Shown here: positions 26,856 through 36,335 of the stretch, one piece after another
Numbering within the stretch: position 1 is the stretch's first letter
Layout: the number at the start of each line of letters is the position of its first letter
Source: an uncultured Alphaproteobacteria bacterium
Lineage (GTDB): Bacteria; Pseudomonadota; Alphaproteobacteria; Micropepsales; Micropepsaceae
DNA length: 64,000 bases
NCBI GenBank assembly: GCA_903837555.1
Contig: CAILUV010000074.1
Span: 56,433-120,432 of the forward strand
Direction: 5' to 3'
Translations under genes and position numbers: made by a program
The notes under the pieces: generated by a model
Told to the model about the DNA's origin: nothing
Databases searched by the model: none
Seen by the model: the letters and a program-made list of their open reading frames with translations, nothing else

Positions 26856-26941
26856 CTTCACGCCAAGCGTGAAGTCATCCCCGGCGAACCGGTCCATAGC
26901 GACAGCGTATGGACGCGGCGAGGGAAGGGTATCCATACTTC
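26853..26941. repeat. REP-like palindromic intergenic element
   Basis: The whole gap between DUF1178 and ubiG is palindromic. An 11-bp perfect stem (26853-26863 with 26867-26877, loop caa) includes the DUF1178 stop. A second inverted repeat, gtccata (26892-26898) with tatggac (26908-26914), encloses gcgacagcg. The phrase agcgacagcgta recurs in the hairpin at 55099-55110. No T-run follows. It may act as a transcript end for both convergent genes and looks like a member of a dispersed repeat family. Confidence 0.6.
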
Positions 26942-27676
26942 TCAGCGCTTCGCGACGACCATGTAGTTCACGTCCACATCGGACGATAAATGCCAATCCC
27001 AGCTCAGCGGGTTGAACGAAACACCCTGCAATTTCAAATTACTTAGGCCGGTTTCTTCCAGCGATGCTTGAAGCTCCGCCGGCGGAATAAAACGGTTCCA
27101 GTCATGGGTCCCGCGTGGCAGCCAGCCCAACACATATTCCGCCCCGATCTTGGCCAGGGCCAGGCTCTTGAGCGTCTTGTTCATGGTGGCGACGATGGTG
27201 ATCCCGCCGGGTTTCACCAACCGCGTGCAGGCCTTCAGGTAAGACGAAACATCCGCCACATGCTCGACCACTTCCATGTTGAGCACGACATCGAAGCTGG
27301 CGCCTTCGTCCACCAGAACCTCGGCGGTGGTGGCCCGGTATTCGATGCCCAGGCCCGACTGGGTGGCATGGGCCTTCGCGGTGCCGATATTGCGGTCCGA
27401 GGCGTCCGCGCCGGTCACGGCAAATCCCAGCCGCGCCATGGGTTCGGACAAAAGCCCCCCGCCGCATCCGATATCCAATAGGGAGCGTCCCTCGAACGGG
27501 CGCAGGGAGCGGGCGTCCCGGCCGAAATGGGCAGCGGCTTCATTGCGGATGAATTCCAGCCGGACCGGGTTGAACTTGTGCAGCGGCGCAAACTTGCCCG
27601 CCGGATCCCACCATTCGGCGGCGATCGCGGAGAATTTGGCCACTTCCACGGGGTCTATTGAGGCTGAGTTGGACAT
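26942..27676 (-). CDS. ubiG: Bifunctional UbiG O-methyltransferase
   Basis: UbiG carries out both O-methylations in ubiquinone synthesis. The 244-residue protein from the ATG at 27676 ([19 protein letters not shown]) shows the diagnostic [21 protein letters not shown], motif [18 protein letters not shown], and the late [13 protein letters not shown] plus [21 protein letters not shown]. The upstream extension to 27763 is not conserved. It is divergent from lysC. The downstream end abuts a palindromic element. Confidence 0.95.
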   Translation of the reverse strand: MSNSASIDPVEVAKFSAIAAEWWDPAGKFAPLHKFNPVRLEFIRNEAAAHFGRDARSLRPFEGRSLLDIGCGGGLLSEPMARLGFAVTGADASDRNIGTAKAHATQSGLGIEYRATTAEVLVDEGASFDVVLNMEVVEHVADVSSYLKACTRLVKPGGITIVATMNKTLKSLALAKIGAEYVLGWLPRGTHDWNRFIPPAELQASLEETGLSNLKLQGVSFNPLSWDWHLSSDVDVNYMVVAKR

Positions 27677-27765
27677 GCCGTTTCCAGGGTTGAGCGGGAA
27701 CCTGACCCCGTCTATGTAGGCCGCCGTAAACCTCCGGGCAAATGCCCCTTTTCGGGAATACATGC

Positions 27766-29013
27766 GTGGCCACTATCGCGATGAAATTCGGCGGCACGTC
27801 GGTGGCCGACATCGACCGCATCCGCCATGTCGCCACGCTGGTGAAGCGTGAGGTCGAGCGCGGCAACAAGGTCGCCGTGGTGGTCTCCGCGATGGCGGGC
27901 GAAACCAACAAGCTGGTGGCCTGGACCAACGACGCCGCCAGGCCCGATGCGGCGGGCCTGGCAGCGCTTCCCGACCAGCGCGAGTATGATGTCGTTGTGG
28001 CGGCCGGCGAGCAGGTGACCGCGGGCCTGCTGGCGATCACGTTGAACGCGATGGGCATCAAGGCGCGCTCATGGCTGGGCTGGCAGGTGCCGATCAACAC
28101 CAGCGCGGTGCACGGCTCGGCTCGGATCGAGGGCGTTCCGGCCACCGACATGCAGGCGGCTATCGAAAACGGCGAGGTCGCGGTGGTGGCGGGCTTTCAG
28201 GGCGTCGCGCCGGGCACGCGCATCTCCACGCTGGGCCGCGGCGGTTCGGACACCAGCGCCGTTGCGGTTGCCGCCGGCATCAGCGCGGCGCGCTGCGACA
28301 TCTATACCGACGTCGATGGCGTCTACACCACCGATCCGCGCATCGTTCCCAAGGCGCGCCGCCTGGAAAAGATCGCCTTCGAGGAAATGCTGGAAATGGC
28401 GTCGCTGGGCGCCAAGGTCCTGCAGACCCGTTCGGTGGAAATCGCCATGCTGCACCGGGTGCCCACCCGCGTGCTTTCGACCTTCACGCCCGATGTGGGC
28501 GGCACCCTGCTTTGCGACGAGGAAGACATCGTGGAAAAGAAACCGGTCACCGGCATCGCCTATAGCCGCGACGAAGCCAAGATCACCCTGCACAAGGTGC
28601 CGGACAAGCCGGGCGTCGCCAGCGCCATCTTCGGACCGTTGGCCGATGCCGGCGTCAATGTTGACATGATCGTGCAGAATGTGTCGGAAGACGGCAAAAC
28701 CACCGACCTGACCTTCACCTGCACCCGCGGCGAGCTGAACCGTGCGCTGGCGGCCATCGAAGCGCAGTCCAAGGCCATCGGCTATCGCGACGTCACTCAC
28801 ACGGCAGACGTCGCCAAGGTGTCCATCATCGGCATCGGCATGCGCGCCCATCCCGGCGTGGCCCAGACCATGTTCCGCACCCTGTCGGACAAGGGCATCA
28901 ACATTCAGGTGATCTCGACCTCGGAGATCAAGGTCAGCGTGCTGATCGCCGAGGAGTATGTCGAACTGGCGGTTCGGGCGCTGCATTCCGCCTATGAGTT
29001 GGACGCCGCCTGA
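27766..29013 (+). CDS. lysC: Aspartate kinase
   Basis: Aspartokinase phosphorylates aspartate, the entry to lysine, methionine, threonine and isoleucine. The protein has the N-terminal kinase motif [14 protein letters not shown], the [15 protein letters not shown] region, and two C-terminal ACT domains ([14 protein letters not shown] and [15 protein letters not shown]) for feedback control. The family normally begins M-A-x-I-V-M-K-F-G-G; here [10 protein letters not shown] corresponds, so I choose the GTG at 27766 (415 residues). An ATG at 27742 is an alternative. It is followed by ptsP after 34 bases. Confidence 0.95.
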   Translation: MATIAMKFGGTSVADIDRIRHVATLVKREVERGNKVAVVVSAMAGETNKLVAWTNDAARPDAAGLAALPDQREYDVVVAAGEQVTAGLLAITLNAMGIKARSWLGWQVPINTSAVHGSARIEGVPATDMQAAIENGEVAVVAGFQGVAPGTRISTLGRGGSDTSAVAVAAGISAARCDIYTDVDGVYTTDPRIVPKARRLEKIAFEEMLEMASLGAKVLQTRSVEIAMLHRVPTRVLSTFTPDVGGTLLCDEEDIVEKKPVTGIAYSRDEAKITLHKVPDKPGVASAIFGPLADAGVNVDMIVQNVSEDGKTTDLTFTCTRGELNRALAAIEAQSKAIGYRDVTHTADVAKVSIIGIGMRAHPGVAQTMFRTLSDKGINIQVISTSEIKVSVLIAEEYVELAVRALHSAYELDAA

Positions 29014-29047
29014 TACATACTTTCTCCAGTTCAAACGGAGTTAGCTA

Positions 29048-31306
29048 ATGTCTGCCGGTGGCGGCCCACGTCTGTTGTTGCGCCGCCTGCGCGAAATCAT
29101 GGCGGAGCAGACATCTGCCCAGATGCGGCTGGACAAGCTGGTCTCGGTGATCGCCTCCAACATGGTGGCGGAAGTCTGTTCCATCTATCTGCGCCGCGCC
29201 GGCAAGGTGCTGGAGCTGTTCGCCACCGAAGGCCTTAATCGCGCCGCGGTTCACAACACCCGCCTGAAAGAAGGCGAGGGCCTGGTCGGCATGGTGTCGG
29301 AAACCGCCGAAGCGGTGAACCTGTCCGACGCGCCCGCCGACCCGCACTTCTCGTACCGTCCCGAAACCGGGGAAGACCCGTTCAAGGCCTTCCTGGGCGT
29401 GCCCATCGTGCGCGGCGGTCAGGTGTTCGGCGTGCTGACGGTGCAGAACAAGGCCGAGCGAATCTACGCCGAAGAAGAGGTTGAAGCGCTGCAGACCGTC
29501 GCCATGGTGCTGGCGGAAGTCGTGGCGCAGGGCGGCTTCTTCAATGTTGCGGAGCTGGATGAACCCGAATTGCGGGTCGACCGGCCGCGCAAATTTGTCG
29601 GCGACGGGCTGTCGGACGGCGTCGCCGTGGGGCGCGTGGTGCTGCACGAGCCGCGCGTGAAGGTCGAGCGCATGATCGCCGACAATCCGGTCGACGAGCT
29701 CAAGCGGCTGGAAGACGCCATCGGCTCTTTGCGGCAATCCGTTGACCAGATGCTGTCGTCCAGCGAACTCGACCTGACGGGCGAGGGGCGCGAAGTGATC
29801 GAGACCTATCGCCTGTTCGCCTATGACCAGGGCTGGCGTCAGCGCATGCGCGATGCGGTACGCACTGGCCTGACCGCCGAAGCGGCCGTGGAACGCGTGC
29901 AGGACGAAACGCGCCTGCGGGTGCAACGCATGGGCGATCCCATCCTGCGTGAGCGCGCGCACGATTTTGACGATCTGGCGCGGCGGCTGCTGCGACACCT
30001 GACGGGCGAGGATGTCTCCGACCGGGCCTTGCCGCAGAATGCGGTGCTGATCGCGCGGGGCATGGGCCCCGCCGAACTCCTGGATTATGGCCGCGACAAG
30101 CTGGTGGCGCTGGTGCTGGAAGAGGCCGCCGCCACGAGCCATGTTGCGATCGTCGCCCGTTCCATGGGCCTCCCCATGGTCGCTTCGCTGGAGGGCATTG
30201 CCGACAACGCCCGCGCCGGTGATGCCATCGCGGTGGACGGCGAGGTCGGCGAGGTGCATCTGCGCCCCGCGCCGGAGATCATCAAGGCTTTTGAAGAAAA
30301 GCGCGCCATGCTGGTGCAGGCGCAGGCACGCTTTGCGGCGGTGCGCGATCTTCCCGCCGTCACGCGCGATGGCGTGCCCATCAAGCTGATGATGAATGCC
30401 GGCCTGGAATTCGACATGCCGCAATTGATCCAGTCCGGCGCCGATGGAATCGGGTTGTTCCGCACCGAACTGCAGTTCATGATCGGCGAGACCATGCCGA
30501 GGCTGGCGGACCAGACGGCGTTCTATAAGAAGATTCTCGACGCTGCGGGTGACAGGCCGGTGGTGTTCCGCACGCTCGATCTGGGCGGCGACAAGGTGCT
30601 GCCCTATGCGCGCTGGGAGCGCGAGGAAAATCCGGCGCTGGGATGGCGCGCCATCCGTATCGCTTTGGATCGCCCTGCGCTGCTGCGCTATCAGGTGCGC
30701 GCGATGCTGACCGCCAGCGTGGGGCGCACCTTGCGCATCCTGCTGCCGATGGTGTCAGACGTGGACGAGTTCAACCGCGCCCGCGCCCTGATCGACCGCG
30801 AGCTGGAACGGTCACGCCTGTTGCACCTGAACCGGCCGACACAGGTTCTGGTCGGCGCCATGCTGGAAGTGCCGGCGCTGGCCTTCATGCTGCCGCAACT
30901 GATGCGCTCCGCCGATTTCGTTTCCATCGGCTCGAACGATCTTCTCAGCCTGGCCTTTGCGGTTGACCGCACCAATCCGCGCGTCGCCCGCCGCTATGAC
31001 AATCTCAATCCCGCTTCGCTGACGCTGATTCGGCTGATCGTGCAGAGCGCGGCGGAGAACTCCGGTGATCTCAGCCTGTGTGGCGAGATGGCCGGGCGGC
31101 CCCTGGACGCCATGGCGCTGCTGGGATTGGGCATACGGACCCTCTCGATGCAGCCGGGCCAGATCGGCCCGATCAAGATGATGATTCGCAGCATGCACCT
31201 GGGCGAGGTATCGGCGTTTGTGGACCGGTTGTGCGGCCGGGTGGACCATTCCCTCAGGACCCGGCTGTTCGCGTTCGCCGCAGAGCGCGGAATCGTCCTG
31301 AAATAG
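29048..31306 (+). CDS. ptsP: Phosphoenolpyruvate-protein phosphotransferase PtsP (EI-Ntr)
   Basis: The 752-residue enzyme has an N-terminal GAF domain (to about 155), the PEP-utilizer N-domain, the phosphohistidine domain with H365 in TSHVAIVARSMGLPMV, and a C-terminal PEP-binding TIM barrel (GIGLFRTELQFM, FVSIGSNDLLS, SLCGEMAG). It starts the nitrogen-related phosphotransferase chain (EI-Ntr, NPr, EIIA-Ntr), in which the GAF domain senses glutamine/2-oxoglutarate. NPr and EIIA genes are not in this window. The lysC-ptsP pairing is common in alphaproteobacteria. Confidence 0.95.
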   Translation: MSAGGGPRLLLRRLREIMAEQTSAQMRLDKLVSVIASNMVAEVCSIYLRRAGKVLELFATEGLNRAAVHNTRLKEGEGLVGMVSETAEAVNLSDAPADPHFSYRPETGEDPFKAFLGVPIVRGGQVFGVLTVQNKAERIYAEEEVEALQTVAMVLAEVVAQGGFFNVAELDEPELRVDRPRKFVGDGLSDGVAVGRVVLHEPRVKVERMIADNPVDELKRLEDAIGSLRQSVDQMLSSSELDLTGEGREVIETYRLFAYDQGWRQRMRDAVRTGLTAEAAVERVQDETRLRVQRMGDPILRERAHDFDDLARRLLRHLTGEDVSDRALPQNAVLIARGMGPAELLDYGRDKLVALVLEEAAATSHVAIVARSMGLPMVASLEGIADNARAGDAIAVDGEVGEVHLRPAPEIIKAFEEKRAMLVQAQARFAAVRDLPAVTRDGVPIKLMMNAGLEFDMPQLIQSGADGIGLFRTELQFMIGETMPRLADQTAFYKKILDAAGDRPVVFRTLDLGGDKVLPYARWEREENPALGWRAIRIALDRPALLRYQVRAMLTASVGRTLRILLPMVSDVDEFNRARALIDRELERSRLLHLNRPTQVLVGAMLEVPALAFMLPQLMRSADFVSIGSNDLLSLAFAVDRTNPRVARRYDNLNPASLTLIRLIVQSAAENSGDLSLCGEMAGRPLDAMALLGLGIRTLSMQPGQIGPIKMMIRSMHLGEVSAFVDRLCGRVDHSLRTRLFAFAAERGIVLK

Positions 31307-31433
31307 GGGTTTTTGGCAAGGAACCGGGTTTTTTGCAGTGCAGCGGTTGTTCGGGCGGGCCTTGTTCGGATAAGATAGTCGGGACAGATATTTAGCCGCG
31401 TTTCGCCGGGGGGCGAACGTTGGCCGGCAACCC

Positions 31434-32492
31434 ATGACCAAACTTACACAAATGTCCCTGGACAATGACGGCAGTGCAGAAAAAGACGGCCTGAACCGCC
31501 GCCGCATCCACTTGCGCGAAATTTCCGGCGACAGCGAAAGCCCGCTGGAAACGGTGGGGCAGGATTTGCGCGCCGCTCGCCTGCGGCGCGGCGACGAGAT
31601 CGCACAAGTCAGCCGCGCGCTGAAGATCCGCAAGGATCATCTGGAGGCGCTGGAAGAAGACCGTCTCGAGGATCTTCCGGGCAAGACCTATGCGATAGGC
31701 TTTGTGCGCTCCTATGCCCGCCATCTGGGACTGGACTCGGCGCAGTATGTCGAGCGCTTCAAGCAGGACATTTCCGGCCGCCCCGAAGAACAATCGCGCG
31801 AGCCCGCGCCGATCCACCAGGACGACGGCCGCCGTCTAACGCAGGGCTGGCGCCTCATCGCAGGCGTTGTCGCCGTGCTGCTGGTCTTTGGCGTCTGGCA
31901 TCTGCTGTCGTCGGGTAACGATGCCAGTCAGCCGGTGCCGCCTGCGCCGGTTCTGGCCCAGCCGCGTCCCGTCGCCCCGCCTCAGCCCGCGCCGATCGTG
32001 ATCCCCGCCCAGACCGCCACGCCGTCGCCGGCGACGGACAATCCGGTAGCCGCCACCGCGCCGTCGCCGGGACCGACTGCGACCCCGCCGCCCGCCGCCG
32101 GCCTTGCCACACCCGCCACCCCGGCCAGCACTGGCGCCACCCAGACACCGGCGCAGTCCGCCGCCCTGCCGGCCGTGGCGCCTGCAGCCGGCAGCGGCGA
32201 AGTGTTCGGGGCGCAGAACCGCGGCGCCCGCGTCGTGCTGCGCGCGCGTGGCGACACCCGCATCACCGTGCGTTCCGGCGACGGCACGCTCTATCTCAAC
32301 CGCGACCTCAAGGCAGGCGACAGCTATCAGGTGCCCAACACACCGGGCCTGAGCATGGCGACCAGCAATGCCGGGGCCGTGGAAGTGATGCTCGACGGCC
32401 AGGCCATTGGCCGCGCCGGGCAGCAGCAGCAGATTCTTGGCCGTGTCTCCCTCGATCCGCAGTCGTTGGTGGACCGGTTCAATAGCCGTTAA
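31434..32492 (+). CDS. rodZ: RodZ-like HTH membrane protein
   Basis: The 352-residue product has a cytoplasmic RodZ-type helix-turn-helix (about 40-115: VGQDLRAARLRRGDEIAQVS, DLPGKTYAIGFVRSYARHLG), a single membrane span (about 142-160, LIAGVVAVLLVFGVWHLL), a long Pro/Ala/Thr-rich periplasmic linker (about 165-255) and a C-terminal DUF4115 beta domain (RVVLRARGDTRITVRSGDG to the end). RodZ links MreB to the cell-wall elongation complex. A short hairpin (31402-31417) lies in its leader. It is followed after 25 bases by ispG. Confidence 0.85.
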   Translation: MTKLTQMSLDNDGSAEKDGLNRRRIHLREISGDSESPLETVGQDLRAARLRRGDEIAQVSRALKIRKDHLEALEEDRLEDLPGKTYAIGFVRSYARHLGLDSAQYVERFKQDISGRPEEQSREPAPIHQDDGRRLTQGWRLIAGVVAVLLVFGVWHLLSSGNDASQPVPPAPVLAQPRPVAPPQPAPIVIPAQTATPSPATDNPVAATAPSPGPTATPPPAAGLATPATPASTGATQTPAQSAALPAVAPAAGSGEVFGAQNRGARVVLRARGDTRITVRSGDGTLYLNRDLKAGDSYQVPNTPGLSMATSNAGAVEVMLDGQAIGRAGQQQQILGRVSLDPQSLVDRFNSR

Positions 32493-32517
32493 GGGACGCC
32501 CTCTAAGGAACTAAGTG

Positions 32518-33648
32518 ATGAGCATTCGCGCCTATCGTGACATTCACCGGCGCAAGTCGCGCCAGATCATGGTTGGCAAGGTGCCGGTCGGCGGCGACGC
32601 GCCGATCACGGTCCAGACCATGACCAACACTATCACCGGTGACGCCCGCGCCACCATCGAGCAGATTCGCGGCATCGTGGAGGCTGGCGCCGATATCGTG
32701 CGGGTGTCGTGCCCCGACGAAGATGCCACCGCGGCGATGAAGGCTATCACCAAGGCCAGCGAAATCCCGGTCGTGGCCGACATTCATTTCCACTACAAGC
32801 GCGCCATCGAGGCCGCAATAAATGGCGCGGCCTGCCTGCGCATCAATCCCGGCAATATCGGCTCGCCCGCGCGCGTGCGCGAAGTGGTGCAGGCGGCCAA
32901 GGATCATGGCTGCTCGATGCGCATCGGCGTCAATGCCGGTTCGCTGGAATCCGACCTGCTGGAAAAGTATGGCGAGCCCTGTCCCGAAGCGATGGTGGAA
33001 AGCGCGCTGAACCACGCCAAGATTCTCGATGACCTGGATTTTCGCGAGTACAAGATTTCGGTGAAGGCGTCGGACCCGTTCCTGGCGGTGGCTGCCTATC
33101 AGGCCTTGTCGGAAGCGATCGATTGCCCGCTGCATGTCGGCATCACGGAGGCCGGCGGCATGATCTCCGGCACAGTGAAGTCCTCCATCGGCATGGGCAT
33201 GCTGCTGTGGAGCGGCATCGGCGACACCATCCGCGTTTCGCTGTCCGCCGATCCGGTGGAAGAGGTGCGCGTCGGGTTCGACATTCTCAAGTCGCTCAAT
33301 CTGCGCCATCGCGGCGTGAACATCATTTCCTGCCCGTCCTGCGCCCGCCAGGGCTTCAACGTGATCGACACGGTCAAGACGCTGGAAGAGCGGCTCAAGC
33401 ACATCTCCACGCCCATGTCGCTTTCGATCATCGGCTGCGTGGTCAACGGTCCGGGCGAAGCCAAGGAAACCGATATCGGCTTCACCGGCGGCGGCGCGGG
33501 CAAGGGCCATGGCCAGGTCTATCTCAACGGCGTGCCGTCCTACCGCATCGAGAATCCGAACCTGGTGGAGCACATCGTCGAGCTTTGCGAAAAGAAGGCC
33601 GCCGAGATCGAGGCGCAACGTGGAGCGCCGCTCGAAGCCGCGCAGTAG
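32518..33648 (+). CDS. ispG: 4-hydroxy-3-methylbut-2-en-1-yl diphosphate synthase
   Basis: IspG (GcpE) is the penultimate enzyme of the MEP isoprenoid pathway, a [4Fe-4S] reductase. The 376-residue protein has [17 protein letters not shown], the [11 protein letters not shown] strand, the cluster cysteines in [10 protein letters not shown] and the family signature [17 protein letters not shown]. The ATG at 32518 has AAGGA eight bases upstream; the GTG just before is the alternative. ispDF of the same pathway is elsewhere in this window. Confidence 0.97.
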   Translation: MSIRAYRDIHRRKSRQIMVGKVPVGGDAPITVQTMTNTITGDARATIEQIRGIVEAGADIVRVSCPDEDATAAMKAITKASEIPVVADIHFHYKRAIEAAINGAACLRINPGNIGSPARVREVVQAAKDHGCSMRIGVNAGSLESDLLEKYGEPCPEAMVESALNHAKILDDLDFREYKISVKASDPFLAVAAYQALSEAIDCPLHVGITEAGGMISGTVKSSIGMGMLLWSGIGDTIRVSLSADPVEEVRVGFDILKSLNLRHRGVNIISCPSCARQGFNVIDTVKTLEERLKHISTPMSLSIIGCVVNGPGEAKETDIGFTGGGAGKGHGQVYLNGVPSYRIENPNLVEHIVELCEKKAAEIEAQRGAPLEAAQ

Positions 33649-33657
33649 CGTCGCTTC

Positions 33658-34740
33658 ATGATCCCCGCCGCAAAACTTGAGCGTCTGCTCGACCGTTTTT
33701 CCGCCATCGAAAGCGAAATGGCGTCCGGCGCGTCCGGCGCTGCCTTCGTCAAGCTCAGCCGCGAACATGCCGAGCTTGGGCCGGTGATCGAGACGGCGCG
33801 CGAATATCGCAGCGTCCAGACGCAGTTGGAAGAAACCGAGGCGCTGATCGCCGATCCGGCAACGGACCCGGAGATGCGCGGCATGGCGGAGCAGGAACGT
33901 GCCGACCTGCGCGCCCGCATCGCCGTGCTCGACCGCGACCTGAAAACCCAGCTTTTGCCCCGCGATGCGGCGGACGCATCGTCGGCCATCGTGGAAATCC
34001 GCGCCGGCACCGGCGGCGACGAAGCGGCCCTGTTCGCGGGCGATCTTCTGTCGATGTATCAGCGCTATTGCGGGCAGCAGGGGTGGAAGACGGAAGTCCT
34101 GTCGCTCTCCGAAAGTGAGCTGGGCGGTTACAAGGACGCCACGCTGGAAGTGGAAGGGCGCGGTGTCTACGCCAAGCTGAAATTCGAAAGCGGCGTGCAC
34201 CGGGTACAACGCGTGCCTGCCACCGAAACGCAAGGACGTATCCATACCAGCGCCGCCACCGTGGCGGTGCTGCCGGAAGCCGAGGATGTCGATATCGTGA
34301 TCCATGACAAGGATCTGCGCATCGACACCTACCGGGCGCAGGGTGCGGGCGGACAGCATGTCAACAAGACCGACAGTGCGGTGCGCATCACCCATCTTCC
34401 TACCAATACTGTGGTGGCGATGCAGGAAGAAAAATCCCAGCACAAGAACAAGGCCAAGGCGATGACCTTGCTGAAGGCCAAGATATATGACGCCGAGCGC
34501 AAGCGGATGGATGCCGAACGCGCCACCGAGCGCAAGAGCCTTGTGGGATCGGGCGACCGCAGCGAGCGCATCCGCACCTACAATTATCCGCAAGGGCGCG
34601 TCACCGATCACCGCATCAACCTCACGCTCTACAACCTGTCGCGCATCGTGAGCGGGGATGAGCTGGGCGAAATCGTCGATGCGCTGGTGGCGCAGGACCA
34701 GGCCGATCGCCTGGCCGAGTTCGAGGCATCGGATACTTGA
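33658..34740 (+). CDS. prfA: Peptide chain release factor 1
   Basis: RF1 reads UAA and UAG and triggers peptide release. The 360-residue product contains the catalytic GGQ loop in [16 protein letters not shown], and the domain 2 anticodon-like region before it ([19 protein letters not shown]). The presence of a normal RF1 makes read-through of the TAG in the helicase gene unlikely by itself. It starts at an ATG nine bases after ispG and shares bases with prmC (TTGA). Confidence 0.97.
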   Translation: MIPAAKLERLLDRFSAIESEMASGASGAAFVKLSREHAELGPVIETAREYRSVQTQLEETEALIADPATDPEMRGMAEQERADLRARIAVLDRDLKTQLLPRDAADASSAIVEIRAGTGGDEAALFAGDLLSMYQRYCGQQGWKTEVLSLSESELGGYKDATLEVEGRGVYAKLKFESGVHRVQRVPATETQGRIHTSAATVAVLPEAEDVDIVIHDKDLRIDTYRAQGAGGQHVNKTDSAVRITHLPTNTVVAMQEEKSQHKNKAKAMTLLKAKIYDAERKRMDAERATERKSLVGSGDRSERIRTYNYPQGRVTDHRINLTLYNLSRIVSGDELGEIVDALVAQDQADRLAEFEASDT

Positions 34741-35549
34741 GGCTGGAAGACGCCACACAGGCGCTGGCTGCGGCGGGTATAGAAAACCCGCGCCGCGAAG
34801 CGCGGCTGCTCCTGGCCCGTGCCATGAACGTTAGCCGCGACGCCAGCCTGACCGCCACGCCATCGCCGCAGGAAAGCGCGGCTTTCGCGTCTTTCGTCGT
34901 TCGCCGCGCCGCGCATGAACCCTTTGCCTATATCGCCGGGCGCAAGGAATTCTGGAGCCTGGAATTCGACGTTGGTCCCGGCGTTCTGATCCCGCGCCCC
35001 GACACCGAAACGCTGATCGAGCAGGCGCTGCGCCTGGTTGCCGACAAGCAGGCACCGCTGCATATCGCCGATCTGGGCGCGGGTTCTGCGGCCATTCTGG
35101 TGGCGGCGCTGACGGAGTTTCCCAACGCCACGGGCATCGGCTTTGAATCCGCGCCTCAGGCTTTCTCGTTCGCGCGCGCCAACGCCGCGCGCCTGGTCGG
35201 CACCCGCGCCCAAATCCGCGCCACGGACTGGAATGCTGCCAGCGGGCCTTTCGACCTGGTCTTTTCCAACCCGCCCTACATTCCCTCCGCCGACATCGAA
35301 TCGCTGGCGCCAGACGTGTCCCGCCATGAACCACGGGCGGCACTGGACGGCGGCGCAGACGGTCTGGATGCCTATCGCGGGCTGGCCGGGCTTTTGCCGG
35401 GCATCCTCAAACCGGGCGGGTTGGCGCTCCTGGAATTCGGGATTGGCCAGGAAACCGCCTTGGAACTGTTGTTCCCGGAGCTGGAAATCGTGGCGATTGC
35501 GCCCGATCTCGCGGGCATTCCGCGGTGTCTTGTCCTGCGCCGTGCCTGA
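34737..35549 (+). CDS. prmC: Release factor glutamine methyltransferase
   Basis: PrmC methylates the glutamine of the release-factor GGQ motif. The 270-residue protein has the N-terminal helical domain and the catalytic [19 protein letters not shown], with NPPY intact. Motif I reads [16 protein letters not shown], where DLGTGSGAIA is usual, a mild departure. The start is TTG at 34737, overlapping the prfA TGA, so it is coupled to the gene for its substrate. Length and end ([11 protein letters not shown]) are normal. Confidence 0.93.
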   Translation: MRLEDATQALAAAGIENPRREARLLLARAMNVSRDASLTATPSPQESAAFASFVVRRAAHEPFAYIAGRKEFWSLEFDVGPGVLIPRPDTETLIEQALRLVADKQAPLHIADLGAGSAAILVAALTEFPNATGIGFESAPQAFSFARANAARLVGTRAQIRATDWNAASGPFDLVFSNPPYIPSADIESLAPDVSRHEPRAALDGGADGLDAYRGLAGLLPGILKPGGLALLEFGIGQETALELLFPELEIVAIAPDLAGIPRCLVLRRA

Positions 35550-35595
35550 GGATTGGCTTGGAAAAGTGCGGACTTTGGGCTAATTTCATGAGGAT

Positions 35596-35737
35596 AGGGA
35601 TCGGGGATGATCCCTCCCGCGGGATGCAAAGGCAGCCGCGGCTGAGCTGGTGACGCGAAAAAACAACGCGGCCGGGCAGGGGACTCAAAGCGACCAAAGT
35701 ATGCCGGTTTACCGTGGGTGCGCGTCGCGCATCACGG
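35596..35737 (+). promoter_or_regulatory. Palindrome-rich 5' leader of the DUF4167 gene
   Basis: The 212-base gap before the DUF4167 gene holds several perfect or near-perfect stems: agggatc (35596-35602) with gatccct (35609-35615); a 12-base palindrome cagccgcggctg (35633-35644); and a two-tier stem CCGTG..CACGG (35712-35716, 35733-35737) enclosing TGCGCG/CGCGCA (35719-35724, 35726-35731). Such density suggests a structured RNA leader or a small RNA. I do not recognise it as a known riboswitch. Confidence 0.5.
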
Positions 35738-35761
35738 GCAGCGGCCAAGGAAGGGCTTACA

Positions 35762-36205
35762 GTGAAACGCTCACGTAGAGGCGGCCGCAGGCCGCAACAT
35801 GGTGGTGGTGGCGGCGGCGGCAACAACAATGGCGGCGGCGGTGGCGGCTTCAATCCCAACCGCACCTATGATTCCAGCGGACCGGAAATCAAGATTCGCG
35901 GCTCGGCCAGCCATGTGTACGAAAAATATCTGCAGCTCGCCCGCGACGCCAATTCCAGTGGCGACCGCGTGATGGCCGAGAACTATCTTCAGCATGCGGA
36001 ACATTATTACCGCATCATGGCCGCCGCGGCCGCCCAGCAGGCCCAGTATCAGGCCCAGCAGGCAGCGCAGAATCCGCGCCCTGCGGAAGGCCAGGCACAG
36101 CCCCAGCTTGCCGCGCAAACGCAGCCGCAGAATGGCAGCGGCGCTTCCTTCTCCCTGGCCGAAGGCGCCAGTGAGGAAGAGAGTGAAGAGGCCGAGGCCT
36201 CCTAG
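35762..36205 (+). CDS. DUF4167 protein
   Basis: From the GTG at 35762 (AAGGG eight bases upstream) the 147-residue product starts VKRSRRGGRRPQHGG, has a Gly/Asn-rich low-complexity stretch (about 14-32), then the conserved DUF4167 core: IRGSASHVYEKYLQLARDA, SSGDRVMAENYLQHAEHYYRI. The rest is Gln/Ala-rich and ends acidic (EEESEEAEAS). The basic, RGG-like start suggests nucleic-acid binding. The function is unknown, but the gene is widely kept in alphaproteobacteria. A structured leader precedes it. Confidence 0.85.
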   Translation: MKRSRRGGRRPQHGGGGGGGNNNGGGGGGFNPNRTYDSSGPEIKIRGSASHVYEKYLQLARDANSSGDRVMAENYLQHAEHYYRIMAAAAAQQAQYQAQQAAQNPRPAEGQAQPQLAAQTQPQNGSGASFSLAEGASEEESEEAEAS

Positions 36206-36225
36206 TCCGTAAAAGACCGGATGGG

Positions 36226-36244
36226 CCGGGGTCTTGCGCCCCGG
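36226..36244 (+). terminator. Stem-loop after the DUF4167 gene
   Basis: CCGGGG (36226-36231) pairs with CCCCGG (36239-36244) around a 7-base loop, about 20 bases after the stop. Only ttcccc follows, so it is a weak terminator candidate. It overlaps the proposed clpB promoter. Confidence 0.35.
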
Positions 36245-36261
36245 TTCCCCTGCACCCATAT
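36233..36261 (+). promoter_or_regulatory. Candidate heat-shock (RpoH) promoter of clpB
   Basis: CTTGCG at 36233-36238 and CCCATAT at 36255-36261, with 18 bases between CTTG+2 and the CCCATAT start, resemble the RpoH-type promoter CTTG-N17/18-CYTAT. The clpB ATG lies about 68 bases downstream of the expected start point. clpB is RpoH-controlled in most proteobacteria, which supports the call. Confidence 0.5.
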
Positions 36262-36335
36262 CTCACCCGAAAGCGGCGCTCCCAGAGAGGCCGCGTTAGG
36301 ATCGGCTGCCGTAAGGGGCCGTTTCGGGAGAGAGC

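Noticed and set aside
32503..34758. 751-codon open frame antisense to ispG and prfA
   Set aside because: It crosses two well-identified genes and shows only shadow composition.
35738..35756. Stretch gcggccaaggaagg resembling the SRP RNA loop
   Set aside because: The GGAAG-type loop and its closing helix of 4.5S RNA cannot be formed; the aaggaaggg is better read as the ribosome binding site of the DUF4167 gene.
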